The notes under the pieces are model-generated. The model did not search any database. It saw nothing but the letters and a program-made list of their open reading frames with translations, and was not told the origin of the DNA. Below, piece by piece: positions 53,916 to 63,065 of a DNA stretch of 64,000 bases. Each line of letters starts with the position of its first letter. Within the stretch, counting starts at the first letter, position 1. A program made the translations under genes and the position numbers. Location: assembly GCA_009911185.1 (NCBI GenBank), contig QXWW01000018.1, positions 1 to 64,000 of the forward strand, written 5' to 3'. The stretch is from Lachnospiraceae bacterium. Lineage in GTDB: Bacteria > Bacillota > Clostridia > Lachnospirales > Lachnospiraceae.

Positions 53916-54821
53916 CTACTGCAGCTTGATTCCTGCAAGCAAGTCTCCCAAACTGGTGGAAGCGCTCTCATGCGAAATATATTCCTCCACCTCTTCCGTC
54001 TTGTCCACATCTATCATTTCTTCTTCCAGCGCCTTCATACTGAGACTCACTTTATTGTCATTCGTATTCAGCACCTTTACCTTCACCTTCTGACCTGTGC
54101 TCAGCACTTCCGAAGGCTTTCCAATCCTTCTGCGGGAAATCTGTGAAATATGTACCAGACCGCTGATTCCATCTCCCAAATCCACAAAAGCCCCATAGGG
54201 CATCAGAGATTCTACCGTGCCCTCCAACACACTTCCCGGAACCATCCTGGCAATCTTGCGGTCATGCTCCTCCTGCTGCTTCTCCCTCAAAATTACTTTT
54301 GCCGAAAGCACCAGCTTCTTTTTGGATTCTTCCACCGTAATCACTCTCACCTGAAGTCCGCGTCCTAACCATTCCTCTGTTGCCTCCACATAAGACAGCG
54401 CCAGTTGAGAGGCGGGAATAAATCCCCGGATTCCTTCCAGATAGGCAACTACGCCGCTTGGAACAATTCCCGCTACTTTTACAGACAACTCTGTTCCCTC
54501 TTCCAGATACTGATGCAGCTTCTCCCAGGCAAGCACGTCGTTTGCCTCTTTCTTAGAAAGCCGGATATTACCCTCGCCATCGTCTGTCTTCACAACGGTA
54601 GCTTCGATGACATCGCCTGGATGTACATCCTCCAAAGCATTGAAATCAGGATCATTACTGAGGTCTTCTACTTTTATGATTCCCTGCGTATAATATTTCA
54701 GATCAAGCGTCACCTCTTCTTCCGTCACATCAATCACCGTCCCTGAAATAATATCGCCTTCTTTTATTTTACGAAAGGACGCTTCCAGCTCTTCCTTATA
54801 ATCTTCCATTGTCTCTGCCAT
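53916..54821 (-). CDS. S1 RNA-binding domain protein (ribosomal S1-like)
   Basis: 301 residues from the ATG at 54821, five bases after GGAGG. Three S1/OB domains: about 20-95 (GDIISGTVIDVTEEEVTLDLKYYTQGII), 110-185 (GTELSVKVAGIVPSGVVAYLEGIRGFIPASQLA) and 200-270 (GSVLEGTVESLMPYGAFVDLGDGISGLVHISQI). An acidic tail follows. Short S1-type proteins of this kind bind mRNA or ribosomes in Firmicutes. A hairpin (GTGC-A6-GCAC) lies in its leader. Confidence 0.88.
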   Translation of the reverse strand: MAETMEDYKEELEASFRKIKEGDIISGTVIDVTEEEVTLDLKYYTQGIIKVEDLSNDPDFNALEDVHPGDVIEATVVKTDDGEGNIRLSKKEANDVLAWEKLHQYLEEGTELSVKVAGIVPSGVVAYLEGIRGFIPASQLALSYVEATEEWLGRGLQVRVITVEESKKKLVLSAKVILREKQQEEHDRKIARMVPGSVLEGTVESLMPYGAFVDLGDGISGLVHISQISRRRIGKPSEVLSTGQKVKVKVLNTNDNKVSLSMKALEEEMIDVDKTEEVEEYISHESASTSLGDLLAGIKLQ

Positions 54822-55041
54822 AATTTCCTCCATTCTGCGTGCTTTTTTGCACAAACAGGTAGCCCGTAAAAGAATTAACTTGTTCCACTCTTATCGCTCC
54901 TCGCCATAGTTATTTTTATTGTAACAGAACTTTTCCAAAAAATCCAGAAAAATATCGCTTTTACGGCAACATTTATTTTGGCAGCATATGGATCTGCTCA
55001 CAATTTACATGCTTATCATGAATACTCTTTCTTCCTGCTGA

Positions 55042-55806
55042 TTATACCTGTATATCCAGATTAGCGCCAGCTTCTGCCCGCTCCCTGCCGTCCTTCTTAC
55101 CTGCATCATCCTCTGACGCGGCTTTCATCAGCATCTTAAAATCTGTGTCATACAGATAAACCATGCCGTCTTTGGAAGCCGTAAGTTTCTCTTCCAAAAA
55201 CCGTGCCGCCTTACCGGAAACCGCGCGTTTATCAGCTTTTCTGGTTCTCTTTTCCCTGAGTGTTTCCTGCAGTTTCTTCTTCCTTTTTGCCGCAGTTTCT
55301 TTTGACCTGGCAATCAGGTTTTGGGAATTATTCCACCTTGCCTGCCGCAGTTTTGCGCTCATTTTATTGCTTCTTTCGTTTTTCACATAGGAACAGGCAT
55401 AATACCTGCCATCTCCGTCTATAAAACTATGCCGGTATACAAGCGTCTTCCCGGATGATTTGTACAAACCGTCTATAAATTTCGTGATAAATTCAACGCC
55501 CTTAATCATCTCTTTCATATCTTTTTCTTTCTCGGGATCATTTTGCATTTTGTTCAAAATTCCAGGACTAATCGTCAGCGTCTTGCCCCCGGCAACTTTT
55601 GAAAATGTAATTCCGGCCCTGACTTTCAAACTGGGCGCAAGTTTCGCTAATTCGTTCAAATAATCTGCCATACGTTCTGATTTTCTGGTATATGCCGCCG
55701 TCGGCGCTTTCTTAACTTCCTTTAACCTGGTACTATTCACCTCACTGTCCTGTGCCATTCCACAAGCTGCATAATGATTGTCATTCTTTGTAATTTCCAC
55801 TGCCAT
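55042..55806 (-). CDS. DUF6033-like protein, signal-less, basic
   Basis: 254 residues starting MAVEITKNDNHYAACGMAQD. Central part LKVRAGITFSKVAGGKTLTISPGILNKMQND and HSFIDGDGRYYACSYVKNE looks like a small conserved domain I assign tentatively to DUF6033; a very basic helical stretch (KRKKKLQETLREKRTRKADKRAV) follows. No signal peptide. AAGGAGG lies before the ATG. Function unknown. Confidence 0.75.
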   Translation of the reverse strand: MAVEITKNDNHYAACGMAQDSEVNSTRLKEVKKAPTAAYTRKSERMADYLNELAKLAPSLKVRAGITFSKVAGGKTLTISPGILNKMQNDPEKEKDMKEMIKGVEFITKFIDGLYKSSGKTLVYRHSFIDGDGRYYACSYVKNERSNKMSAKLRQARWNNSQNLIARSKETAAKRKKKLQETLREKRTRKADKRAVSGKAARFLEEKLTASKDGMVYLYDTDFKMLMKAASEDDAGKKDGRERAEAGANLDIQV

Positions 55807-55970
55807 CCTCTCATCCTCCTTGATATCGCTCCGGCTCTTAAAGCTTTGAATTCCATTTCCACATCATTATTTTCGCCATAACTCTTTGCCGTATCCTCTA
55901 CAATTGTTCGTTTGAGGTTGTCGGTTCTGTTATCTGTATCGGAGCAAATTTTATTTTTATTAATGTTCAT
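55737..55970 (-). CDS. Possible small ORF overlapping the DUF6033-like gene start
   Basis: A 77-codon frame begins MNINKNKICSDTDNRTDNLKR and overlaps the DUF6033 start by 70 bases. The first 55 residues are polar and helix-like; the remainder overlaps another gene in a different frame and is unlikely to be selected. No ribosome binding site is seen. It may be a decayed remnant of a similar protein. Confidence 0.2.
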   Translation of the reverse strand: MNINKNKICSDTDNRTDNLKRTIVEDTAKSYGENNDVEMEFKALRAGAISRRMRGWQWKLQRMTIIMQLVEWHRTVR

Positions 55971-56034
55971 TTTTTCTGTATCAGTCCCAACTGCACGAAA
56001 CGGCAAAAATCGAAAGGCTTTTTCCGTAAAAATG

Positions 56035-56043
56035 TGATATAAT
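56035..56043 (+). promoter_or_regulatory. Extended -10 promoter for the SGNH lipoprotein gene
   Basis: TGATATAAT is an extended -10 (TGnTATAAT). The -35 region is poor, as is usual with extended -10 promoters. It lies about 120 bases before the start codon at 56165. Confidence 0.4.
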
Positions 56044-56164
56044 TTGCCTTGAGGACTTTGGGAAAAATATACTGCTACCGCGGTGATTCAATGCCGATAA
56101 CAACCGCCGCCATAATATTACCTGGTCCCCGTCAACAAATATCAATCAGAAAGCGAGGATAACT

Positions 56165-57103
56165 ATGAACAAGACAATTTCCAAAACAAAATTCTTCCGG
56201 ATCATGCTATGTTTTTTTCTGCTCCCGGCATTATTGCTGGGCGGCTGCTCTGCTCCTGCCACCCCGGAAAAAACCCCGGCCTCCAATGAGCAGACGGATT
56301 CCACGCCCCCAGACACTCAATCGCAGGAGCGGGATTCTCAGGAACAGGATTCTTCTGACCGGCAGGATTCCTCTTCTGATGGCGATAATTTCGATTTTAA
56401 CCAGTCCCTTGCATTAAAAGCGCCAGAACCGGCTGCCGGAGAAACGCCCCGCATCTTGTTTGTAGGCAACAGTCACACCTTTACCAACAGTCTGCCAGAC
56501 ATGTTTTCTGAGCTGGCCGCGGCAATGAACCATCCATGCGATGTGCAGGAACTTTCCGAGGGCTATTATACCCTGACGCAGTTTGCAGATACCGAAGATG
56601 AACTGGGAGCCATATTAAACCAGAAACTTACAGACGAAACATGGGATTTTGTTATTTTACAGGAAAATACAAACGATTCTGTCACTTCTGCCCAGGAAAC
56701 CATGCTTCCCGCCGCCAAAACACTAGATGAAAAAATCCGGGCGGCAGGCGGCCAGACCGGACTCCTTATGACCTGGTCGCCCAAAGAAGGCGCCGGCATC
56801 TTAAGCCTCACGGATGTTCAGACCATTCTCTCCCAGAATCTTATCGACGTATCCGAGGAGCTTGGCAGCCTTCTAATTCCGGGCGGGATAGCGTTTATGC
56901 GCTGTTTGGAGCAATATCCGCAAATTGAACTCTGGGACGAAGACGGTATGCATCCTTCTCTGGAAGGTACTTATCTTGCTGCATGTACCGCCTATGCCGT
57001 GCTCTTCCAGGAATCGCCCGAAGGCTGTGCGTATACTGCGGACCTCGATTCCGGAACGGCCACGCAGCTTCAGACAGTGGCGGCAGGATTTCTTACCAAA
57101 TAA
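56165..57103 (+). CDS. Lipoprotein with SGNH-hydrolase-type domain
   Basis: 312 residues. Signal peptide with lipobox LLGGC (Cys28), then a disordered Ser/Gln/Asp linker (to about 75) that spans the wall. The SGNH domain has the nucleophile block FVGNSHT (Ser103, Asn in place of the usual GDS Asp) and the DGMHP block (Asp260, His263). Family members are esterases or carbohydrate deacetylases. AAGCGAGGA precedes the start. Confidence 0.85.
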   Translation: MNKTISKTKFFRIMLCFFLLPALLLGGCSAPATPEKTPASNEQTDSTPPDTQSQERDSQEQDSSDRQDSSSDGDNFDFNQSLALKAPEPAAGETPRILFVGNSHTFTNSLPDMFSELAAAMNHPCDVQELSEGYYTLTQFADTEDELGAILNQKLTDETWDFVILQENTNDSVTSAQETMLPAAKTLDEKIRAAGGQTGLLMTWSPKEGAGILSLTDVQTILSQNLIDVSEELGSLLIPGGIAFMRCLEQYPQIELWDEDGMHPSLEGTYLAACTAYAVLFQESPEGCAYTADLDSGTATQLQTVAAGFLTK

Positions 57104-57200
57104 ATCTCCTGCTGCAATTCTCCATTGCCGCAGCGCGGCGGCAGGTAAAGACATACCACAAATTGTGCACGCTCTGCCGCATCCGTTATCATGACTGCAC

Positions 57201-57248
57201 AAAAAAGCGTTCAAATCCATTTATAAAGGAATTTTTGAACGCTTTTTT
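57201..57248. terminator. Bidirectional terminator between SGNH lipoprotein and alpha-galactosidase
   Basis: AAAAAAGCGTTCAAA (57201-57215) pairs with TTTGAACGCTTTTTT (57234-57248), around 18 bases, with T runs on both strands. Confidence 0.85.
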
Positions 57249-57262
57249 CATAAATGATAAAC

Positions 57263-59464
57263 CTATTCTTTCTGCCGGATATAAATCTGGCAGGAATCAT
57301 AATTTTCTACCGGAACTGGCAGCAAAACTCCGCCGTTCATCAACGCTGCGCCTGTATACTCCCCCGCCGGCTCCTTATCTCTCCACATTTGATAGATTAC
57401 CTGCGGGCACAGTCCCCGGAATTTAACGGTATTTGCCGCAGGATTGCCATGAAGATCCGTATAGACTACGCTCAGAATGGCTTCTTTTCCTGTCTTGTCC
57501 ACATACTCCCATGCTGTAAAATCACGGTTTAACAGAGGAGAGGTTAAACGATAATAATCTCCAAACTGGAACAATTTATAATGTTTCTTAAAGGTGCGTA
57601 CCTGCTCTTTCGCTTCTGCTTTCTCTTCTTCTGACAGCTTGCTTAAATCCAATTCATAGCCAAAAGCCCCCTGCATGGCACAGACGCCTCTTGTCTTAAA
57701 GGGCGTTACCCTGCCATTTTGATGGTTGGGGCAGACTGACACATGGGCAGCTACCGAGGACATGGGATAACCGAAGGACGTTCCATACTGGATATGCAAC
57801 CGTTCCACTGCATCGGTATTATCACTGCACCAGATTTGCGGCGCATAATAAAGCATCCCCGCATCAAACCTTCCTCCGCCCCCGCTGCAGCCCTCCAAAA
57901 GTAAATTGGGATACCGCTCTAACAGCGCTTCCAGCACATGATACAGGCCCAGCACATATCTGTGACGCTGTTCTCCCTGACGCTCCCTGGGCAGCAAAGC
58001 ACTGTAAGCTGCCGCCACAGAACGGTTCATATCCCATTTGATATACTGGATATTTGCCGCATCCAGAATGGCAAACAGACGCTCCTTGATATACGACAAC
58101 ACTTCCTCACGGCCCATATCCAACACGAGCTGTGCTCTTCCTCTGATGGGATTCCTCCCCGGAACCACCATCGCCCAATCCGGATGCTGTCTGTAAAGAT
58201 CACTATCCTCTGAAATCATTTCCGGCTCAAACCAAAGCCCAAACATCAGTCCCATACCATTCACTTTATCTGCCAGCTCCTGTATCGTACCGCCCAGCTT
58301 CTTCTCATTCACAAACCAGTCGCCAAGACCCGCATCGTCGTTATCTCTTTTTCCAAACCAGCCGTCGTCCAGCACCAGCATATCCAGTTCCAGGTCTGCC
58401 GCTTCTCTGGCAATTTGTAAGAGTTTGTCCGCATTAAAGTCAAAATAGGTCGCCTCCCAGTTGTTTACAAGGATGGGACGACGTTTCTCTTTCCAAAAGC
58501 TGCGAATCAAATGCCCGTGGAAACTGTCATGATAGCAATGGGACAGCTTTGCCAGCCCCTCGCCGCTGTAGCCCATGGCAAGTTCCGGCGCGACAAATGT
58601 TTCTCCCGGCAGAAGACTCCAGGTAAAATCACAGTCGTCAATTCCCATCACCAGCCTGGTCTGGTGGAACTGGTCTACCTCCGCCTGCATATGGAATCCG
58701 CCACTGTAAAGCAGGGAAAAACCGAAACATTCTCCCATATCCTCGCTGGCTTTCTGGTCCGCCAGAATCACAAAAGGATTATGCTGATGACTGGAGGTTC
58801 CACGAGTGCTTCTCAATTCTGTAATGCCGTGGAACAAAGACACGCGTTCCATTTGCCGTTCTCCCGCATGTTTTCCATAAAAATGAATCAGATCCATTCC
58901 ATCATGATCCATATCCAGGCAGCCGGACAATACTTTGTGAAGCCGGATCTCCCGATCGGTCCGGTTTTCAATCACTGCCGCCCTGGTGATGATATCGTGT
59001 TCTTCAAACACACCATACAGTAAATGCAGATAAAACGCTTCCTGATTATCTTTCAGCACAATTTCCAGGGTGTCTACTGCTTCCTCTTCTGTGGAAAACA
59101 TCGCAGGAAGTCCTTCCAGAGCATATTTTCCATGGTATGTGCGGTAACTGTCAAAAAACATCAGGCAATCGTTTACTCCCTCCCCCAAATCCGCGTGCAG
59201 ACAGTTGACCCGGTAATCACCGCTCCCGCAAACTGGAAACTCCTGGGGCAGAAAGTCCAAAGAATACGTCCTGTCTTCCCTTGCTTCATAAATATTCCCG
59301 GAAAAACCCCGGTCTGCCATAGATACCAGATATGAATAATCGGTGGCGTCCGTCCGCTTTCCGTAATAGGTGTGCAGAAGAATCCCCTTATCGTCCGCTT
59401 TCATCTGATACGTACTGTTCTTCGTCTGAAGCGTAAATACGCTGTCTTCTATTATAATTGCCAT
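57263..59464 (-). CDS. Alpha-galactosidase (GH36)
   Basis: 733 residues, cytoplasmic (no signal peptide). N-terminal beta-sandwich, then the barrel with LVLDDGWFGKRDNDDAGLGDW, GLWFEPEMIS, nucleophile Asp478 in KWDMNRS and acid/base Asp548 in CSDNTDA, preceded by GCSGGGGRFD. Releases galactose from raffinose-type sugars. Last gene of the operon entering from the right; a GGTAATG region precedes the start. Confidence 0.95.
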   Translation of the reverse strand: MAIIIEDSVFTLQTKNSTYQMKADDKGILLHTYYGKRTDATDYSYLVSMADRGFSGNIYEAREDRTYSLDFLPQEFPVCGSGDYRVNCLHADLGEGVNDCLMFFDSYRTYHGKYALEGLPAMFSTEEEAVDTLEIVLKDNQEAFYLHLLYGVFEEHDIITRAAVIENRTDREIRLHKVLSGCLDMDHDGMDLIHFYGKHAGERQMERVSLFHGITELRSTRGTSSHQHNPFVILADQKASEDMGECFGFSLLYSGGFHMQAEVDQFHQTRLVMGIDDCDFTWSLLPGETFVAPELAMGYSGEGLAKLSHCYHDSFHGHLIRSFWKEKRRPILVNNWEATYFDFNADKLLQIAREAADLELDMLVLDDGWFGKRDNDDAGLGDWFVNEKKLGGTIQELADKVNGMGLMFGLWFEPEMISEDSDLYRQHPDWAMVVPGRNPIRGRAQLVLDMGREEVLSYIKERLFAILDAANIQYIKWDMNRSVAAAYSALLPRERQGEQRHRYVLGLYHVLEALLERYPNLLLEGCSGGGGRFDAGMLYYAPQIWCSDNTDAVERLHIQYGTSFGYPMSSVAAHVSVCPNHQNGRVTPFKTRGVCAMQGAFGYELDLSKLSEEEKAEAKEQVRTFKKHYKLFQFGDYYRLTSPLLNRDFTAWEYVDKTGKEAILSVVYTDLHGNPAANTVKFRGLCPQVIYQMWRDKEPAGEYTGAALMNGGVLLPVPVENYDSCQIYIRQKE

Positions 59465-59484
59465 ACAACATTACCTTTCCTCTA

Positions 59485-61284
59485 TTATACTAACCAGAGA
59501 TATTCATAAGGCCCCAGCATGATATGGTTGTGATAAGACCTTACGAGCCTTCCGGTAATTAAATCCTGCATTTCCCCTGGAAGCCCAAACCAGTCAAAGG
59601 TTTTGGAATCTACCCATTGTTCCTGCTCTGAAAAATTTGCAAGCACCAGCATTTTATTTTCTTTGTGGAAACAGAATACGGCATTGTTCCCGGTATCTAC
59701 CGGAACCGCCCGGCAGGAAGAGCTAAAATAGCCGCTGGATTTACGAATGCTGATCATATGCTTAAGCTTTGAGAAAATCTGCCCTTGAACGGTGCCCAGA
59801 TCACTGCGCTTTTTGGCCGCCTCCCAGTCCATGCTGGCTCTGTGCAGCCACCTGGAATCTGCAGCATACTCCTGAATGTTTTTGTAATTCCAGTCGTTTA
59901 TCTGCCCGATCTCGTCTCCACTGTAGAGCAGAGGTATGCCTGTATAGGAAATTGCCATCGCATGAAGCAGCAAAATTCTCTTTACCGCCAGTTCCAGCTT
60001 ATAGACATGCTTCTCATTCAGCGCCTGCTCCAGCCCGCACAAAGATGCAAGCGTGCCGCTGTTCCTGGCGTCTTTTGTAGCGGGATTGTATTCATACAGC
60101 TCTCCCACCGCAAAACTTCCGGGATATCTGCCCTCCATAAACTGAATCATATACTGCTTGTGCAGTTCTGGATCAAGTCCTAAATCTTTTAATATTCCGT
60201 TTTCAAATCCCCAGCCGATATCATCATGGCACCGCACATAATTAATCCAGGTGCCTTCTTGCGGGATTCCATAATCAATGGACAGGGAACGCTCCATCAG
60301 CCTCACATCTCTGGTTGCCAGAGAATTCCACAAAAGAACCATGAACGAAGCATTATACATCACATTACATTCTTTCGTATCATGATTCCCAAAATATTTT
60401 ACAATCTCAAAAGGTTCCACAATCGCTTCCCCGAGAAAAATCACACTGGGGCATACCTGTTTTATAATGTGATACATCATGCTGATTATTTTATGCACAT
60501 TGGGAAGGTTCATGCAGGAAGTTCCAATTTCTTTCCAGATATATGGTATCGCATCCAGGCGAAAGATGTCAACGCCTTTATTCGCAAGTGTAAGCATTAC
60601 CTCCACGATCTTGTTGAAGACCTGGGGATTGCGGTAATTCAAATCCCATTGGAACTCGTAAAACCGGGTCATTACAAATTTTCCGATGTCCTCATAATAG
60701 GTAAAATTACCTGGAGCCACTTCTGGAAAGATCTCTGTCAGAGTCTTCTCGTATTCCTTTGGTATGGCGTCGTCATCAAACATAAAATACATGTCGTCAT
60801 AATCATGGTCCCCTTCTCTGAATTTCTGGACCCAGACGTGTTCCTTTGCCGTATGGTTCAATACAAAATCAATGCAGGTTCGGATTCCCTTTTGTTTTAA
60901 CAGCTTCATGACTCGTTCTAACTGTTTCATCGTGCCGAACTTCTCATCTACCATCAGATAATCGGACACTGCATATCCGCCGTCATTATTGCCATCCCTC
61001 GACTTTAACAGGGGCATAAAGTGAACATAGGTAATTCCAAGTTCTGCAAGATAATCAATCCTCTGTTCAAACTCTGTGAGATTATTGCTGAACTTATCCA
61101 CATAGAGCATCATGCCCACCATTTTTTCTGACTGATACCAGCCATTCCCGTCCCGGTCTGCCTTTTTCAAGGCAGCGGGGCGGGTCTTTTTGGCATGTTC
61201 CATAATGGATAAGAGCTGTTCCCATCTATATTGTGTGATTTCATTTGTTCCATATAACTCATAATAACTGCTCTTTAAATCCAT
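59485..61284 (-). CDS. GH13 amylosucrase-like glucosyltransferase/hydrolase
   Basis: 599 residues, cytoplasmic. DFVLNHT, nucleophile Asp244 in FRLDAIPYIWK, acid/base Glu286 in GEAIVEP, and VRCHDDIGW give the GH13 catalytic set in the amylosucrase (GH13_4) pattern. Amylosucrases use sucrose as donor. After alpha-galactosidase action on raffinose, sucrose remains for this enzyme, so the two genes fit one pathway. 20 bases before the alpha-galactosidase start. Confidence 0.82.
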   Translation of the reverse strand: MDLKSSYYELYGTNEITQYRWEQLLSIMEHAKKTRPAALKKADRDGNGWYQSEKMVGMMLYVDKFSNNLTEFEQRIDYLAELGITYVHFMPLLKSRDGNNDGGYAVSDYLMVDEKFGTMKQLERVMKLLKQKGIRTCIDFVLNHTAKEHVWVQKFREGDHDYDDMYFMFDDDAIPKEYEKTLTEIFPEVAPGNFTYYEDIGKFVMTRFYEFQWDLNYRNPQVFNKIVEVMLTLANKGVDIFRLDAIPYIWKEIGTSCMNLPNVHKIISMMYHIIKQVCPSVIFLGEAIVEPFEIVKYFGNHDTKECNVMYNASFMVLLWNSLATRDVRLMERSLSIDYGIPQEGTWINYVRCHDDIGWGFENGILKDLGLDPELHKQYMIQFMEGRYPGSFAVGELYEYNPATKDARNSGTLASLCGLEQALNEKHVYKLELAVKRILLLHAMAISYTGIPLLYSGDEIGQINDWNYKNIQEYAADSRWLHRASMDWEAAKKRSDLGTVQGQIFSKLKHMISIRKSSGYFSSSCRAVPVDTGNNAVFCFHKENKMLVLANFSEQEQWVDSKTFDWFGLPGEMQDLITGRLVRSYHNHIMLGPYEYLWLV

Positions 61285-61308
61285 ACTGTATTTTCCTTAT
61301 CACCGTTT

Positions 61309-62169
61309 CTATTTTACTGCTCCGTTTACAACTCCATTGATGATCTGCTTCTGGCATATGATATAGAAAATCATGATAGGCAGAAGTGCCAGCAAATAGG
61401 AAGCAAATGCAAGATTGTAGTTGGTTCCGAACTGAGACTGGAAATTTAACTGTGCCAGCGGAAGTGTATTCACATCACTGCCGGACATAATAACGAGAGG
61501 CGTCATGACGTCATTCCAGGTACTCATAGCAGTCAGAACTGCAACGGTTGCATGCATAGGCTTCATATTGGGGAATATAATTTTCCAATATGTCTGCCAG
61601 ACGTTGGCTCCGTCCACGCAGGCTGCTTCCTCCAGCGCAATCGGGATATTTTTCAGATATCCGGCATACAAAAGGATATTCATCGGCATAAAGAACACTA
61701 CATACAAGAGGATAACGCCTGCCCGGTTTGCCAGTCCTATCTGTGATGTCTGCTTTACCAGAGGCATCATCAGTACCGCAAATGGCACGAACATACCGCT
61801 TACGATATAGAAATACGAAGCCTTGAAGAATTTATGGCGCGCCATCTTTCTTCCGATTACATACCCTGCCAGGGAATGAAGCAGAATACAGATAATAACG
61901 GTAACGCCGGTCAGCAGTAAGCTGTTTCCCAGGGAACGCCAGAAGTCTGTGACCTTCATGGCCTCGATAAAGTTATCAAAATTCCAGTTGGACGGAAACG
62001 CCAGGGCTCCTGCCACATCATTTGTCATTTCCGAAGGTTTTTTAAAGGCAATAATCACGGTCATATAAAGCGGAAATAAGATAGTAAGACATCCAAGCGC
62101 CAGCAAAACATTGATGACATTATTGACAGCCTTTCCGCCGACTGCCCCTTCACGATTCTTTTTTCCCAT
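61309..62169 (-). CDS. Carbohydrate ABC transporter permease (MalG/UgpE type)
   Basis: 286 residues, six helices. EAA loop EEAACVDGANVWQTYWKIIFPN contacts the ATPase. Overlaps the preceding permease gene by one base (TAATG). N-terminus basic and short. Part of a CUT1 sugar importer. Confidence 0.92.
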   Translation of the reverse strand: MGKKNREGAVGGKAVNNVINVLLALGCLTILFPLYMTVIIAFKKPSEMTNDVAGALAFPSNWNFDNFIEAMKVTDFWRSLGNSLLLTGVTVIICILLHSLAGYVIGRKMARHKFFKASYFYIVSGMFVPFAVLMMPLVKQTSQIGLANRAGVILLYVVFFMPMNILLYAGYLKNIPIALEEAACVDGANVWQTYWKIIFPNMKPMHATVAVLTAMSTWNDVMTPLVIMSGSDVNTLPLAQLNFQSQFGTNYNLAFASYLLALLPIMIFYIICQKQIINGVVNGAVK

Positions 62170-63062
62170 TATAACTGCTCCTCCTTTCCACCTAAGAATT
62201 TCATCTGCAGGAATGAAATAATAACAATTACCAGAAAGAATACGAATGCATTCGCACTCTGGAATCCAAACTGCCCGCCGCTCATACCATTGTTGTAAAT
62301 CAGGTAGGAAATGGACTCGGTACTCTGGGAAGGACCGCCCTTTGTCAAGGACATAATCTGATCAAATACCATCAGGGCATTTTTCATGCACAGCACCAGG
62401 TTAATCGTAAAGAAGGGAAGAATCAGAGGGAAGGTAAGTGTCCAGAATTTTTTCCAGCCGCTCACACCGTCAATCATTCCCGCCTCATATACTTCCTCCG
62501 GCACGGTCTGCAGTCCGGAAATATAGATAATCGTATTCATGGCGATTCCCTGCCATGCTCCAACAATCACAATGGCAATCCATGCGGTCTTGCTGCTTGC
62601 CAGCATACTGTTTTGGAGAAATCCGATTCCAGTCGCCTCGCCTACTGCCGGAAGGATGTATGTAAAGATAAAACTGAAAATATAACCTACAACCAGCCCT
62701 CCCAGAATGTTAGGCACAAAATAAATGCCTCTCAGCGCGCTTTTTCCTCTGATCTGCCGATTCAAGCCCAATGCAAGAATCAGACTGATTACATTTACCG
62801 CTATGGTCATTACCACAGCATATTTAAACGTAAACAGATAGGATTTGCCCACACGCAGGTCTGTAAACAAATCTGCAAAATTACGCAGCCCGACAAAATC
62901 ATAATCGCCGTATCCTCTGTAATTGGTCAGTCCATAATAGAATCCTTTTAGCAGCGGAAGCGTATTGAAACAGAAGAACAGAATCAATACCGGAATCAGC
63001 ATTCCCAGAAAAATCTTATCGTTCTTTGTCCAAGCTTTATCTCTTTTTCCTTTATCGCCCAT
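62169..63062 (-). CDS. Carbohydrate ABC transporter permease (MalF/UgpA type)
   Basis: 297 residues, six helices. EAA loop EVYEAGMIDGVSGWKKFWTLTFPLILP. Pairs with the next permease; four bases after the substrate-binding gene. No ATPase gene in the visible operon. Confidence 0.92.
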   Translation of the reverse strand: MGDKGKRDKAWTKNDKIFLGMLIPVLILFFCFNTLPLLKGFYYGLTNYRGYGDYDFVGLRNFADLFTDLRVGKSYLFTFKYAVVMTIAVNVISLILALGLNRQIRGKSALRGIYFVPNILGGLVVGYIFSFIFTYILPAVGEATGIGFLQNSMLASSKTAWIAIVIVGAWQGIAMNTIIYISGLQTVPEEVYEAGMIDGVSGWKKFWTLTFPLILPFFTINLVLCMKNALMVFDQIMSLTKGGPSQSTESISYLIYNNGMSGGQFGFQSANAFVFFLVIVIISFLQMKFLGGKEEQL

Positions 63063-63065
63063 GAC

